Positions 4,776-5,543 of a stretch of DNA of 5,543 bases are shown here, one piece after another (the stretch's first letter is position 1; every line of letters starts with the position of its first letter). The stretch is taken from the NCBI GenBank assembly GCA_964427955.1, contig CAYRWY010000402.1:1-5543 (forward strand). The letters are read 5' to 3'. Origin of the DNA: JACRBK01 sp964427955. GTDB lineage: Bacteria; Chloroflexota; Anaerolineae; Aggregatilineales; Aggregatilineaceae. The position numbers and the translations under genes were made by a program. Below the pieces are notes generated by a model. It saw only the letters and a program-made list of their open reading frames with translations. It was not told the origin of the DNA and searched no databases.

Positions 4776-5490
4776 GAATGCTATTGAAATTCTCCACTCC
4801 ACTGTCGTAGATTTTCATCCAGCGTACAAGTGCTTCTTTTAATCGAGTTTTCAGAGGATCGTCATCAGAGAATTTGTTTATTCGTTCTTCAATAACGTCA
4901 AATAATTCCCTGCCTTTTTCATCTTTCGGGCTTAGTAATGCTCCAAAAGCGTTTCTTCGAATTTCCGGAAGCAGTAAATCGCAATCGGGATTTTTTCGTA
5001 TTCCCTCTTGCATTTCCTTTGGCCATTGGTCTACCGTTCCCATCATTTGCAACAAAAAATCGATCGATGAATCGGAACGAATAATTCCCAATGTATAAAG
5101 CGCTCTTGCCAATACAACATTTCCTTCGATGAATTCATACTGAAAAGTTAAATTTGCACTGATCATCAAAGTATGAATTTTTTCGATGAGAATAGGTTCA
5201 AAATACAGCCGATGTTGATCCGTCAATGAATAGATCATAAAGTACCCATTTTTGATGTTGATTGGATCGGAACAATCGAGAATTTTATTGGATATGTATT
5301 CTTTAATTTTTGTTTCACTTATATCCTTTTCTCGATCCTTCGTAAGATAGTCATTCAAAACGGCTTTATCTTCTTCCGTATAAGTATCTATGTAGCTGAA
5401 TGACTCAGATTGATGGAGAGCATAGGATTGATTGAGAATAAATAAATCGATTAATAACACCAAAAATAGGCATGGAATTCTGGTTTTCAT
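4771..5490 (-). CDS. Exported HEAT-like alpha-helical protein of unknown function, AT-rich
   Basis: The protein has 239 residues. The ATG at 5490 has AGGAG (5498-5502) 7 bases upstream; earlier in-frame TTG codons are not needed. Residues 1-24 look like a signal peptide: Lys2 and Arg4, a hydrophobic stretch (CLFLVLLIDLFIL, 7-19) and SYA (22-24) as a likely cleavage site. The mature part is helix-rich. Residues about 120-155 (NVVLARALYTLGIIRSDSSI) and 172-225 (LLLPEIRRNAFGALL; DPLKTRLKEALVRWM) resemble HEAT/ARM helical repeats, which usually form protein-binding surfaces. No catalytic motif is visible. Sampled rows are about 33% GC, against about 73% in the GNAT gene at 416-1357, which suggests recent acquisition or a different origin. 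I do not recognise the family. Only the opening upstream region is in the window. Confidence 0.8.
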   Translation of the reverse strand: MKTRIPCLFLVLLIDLFILNQSYALHQSESFSYIDTYTEEDKAVLNDYLTKDREKDISETKIKEYISNKILDCSDPINIKNGYFMIYSLTDQHRLYFEPILIEKIHTLMISANLTFQYEFIEGNVVLARALYTLGIIRSDSSIDFLLQMMGTVDQWPKEMQEGIRKNPDCDLLLPEIRRNAFGALLSPKDEKGRELFDVIEERINKFSDDDPLKTRLKEALVRWMKIYDSGVENFNSIH

Positions 5491-5543
5491 TGTGATTCTC
5501 CTTTCAATTACCGCAAAAAATTTTGTTTTCAAAATATCCAACA
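5491..5543 (-). promoter_or_regulatory. AT-rich upstream region of the last gene, with a short palindrome
   Basis: This 53-base region holds the ribosome binding site (AGGAG, 5498-5502). It also has a palindrome, ATTTTG-TTTT-CAAAAT (5520-5535), which could be an operator or chance in AT-rich DNA. I see no clear promoter pair; a true promoter may lie beyond the window edge. Confidence 0.25.

Noticed and set aside
5491..5541. TTG start 17 codons upstream for the AT-rich gene
   Set aside because: The ATG at 5490 has AGGAG at 7 bases and gives a compact signal peptide.

Overview
The window looks like chromosomal DNA of a high-GC bacterium. My best guess is a member of the Chloroflexota (Anaerolineae-like). 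This is inferred from GC-rich, CTG/GCG-type coding, a set of tandem GNAT acetyltransferases with FHPDEPDEKYEGW-type sequence, WD40 repeats, and dispersed hairpin repeats beginning ACCTCACCCC. No rRNA, tRNA, transposase or CRISPR array is visible, and the taxonomic call is an impression that needs a database search.

Layout. Positions 1-1357 hold two adjacent, related GNAT acetyltransferase genes on the + strand. The first is cut by the window edge, and its stop codon overlaps the ribosome binding site of the second. Positions 1358-1610 are a convergent intergenic region with two copies of the ACCTCACCCC hairpin repeat and a separate GGGCGC hairpin. A minus-strand gene (1611-2687) encodes a two-domain protein: a GyrI-like ligand-binding module followed by a cysteine-rich domain. 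A third, fully paired copy of the repeat lies at 2733-2786. A third GNAT gene (2865-3839, minus), with two GNAT domains and an MshD-like layout, follows. It is preceded by a promoter-like pair, a 32-codon leader ORF with an excellent Shine-Dalgarno sequence, and a 10-bp inverted repeat that reaches the GNAT ribosome binding site.

The right-hand end differs. A short exported protein with four WD40-type repeats (4050-4664, minus) lies just downstream of an AT-rich gene for an exported, alpha-helical, HEAT-like protein of unknown function (4771-5490, minus). A strong hairpin with an oligo-T loop sits between them. Sampled rows are about 73% GC in the second GNAT gene and about 33% GC in the last gene, so a composition boundary lies around 4560-4690 and the right end may be acquired DNA.

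How the genes relate: the three GNAT proteins and the GyrI-like protein fit a loose set of small-molecule modification and sensing functions, but nothing here defines a pathway. I do not see an obvious new multi-gene system. The observations most worth testing are the leader-ORF/inverted-repeat arrangement before the third GNAT gene, the cysteine-rich GyrI-like fusion, and the AT-rich exported gene next to the four-blade WD40 gene.
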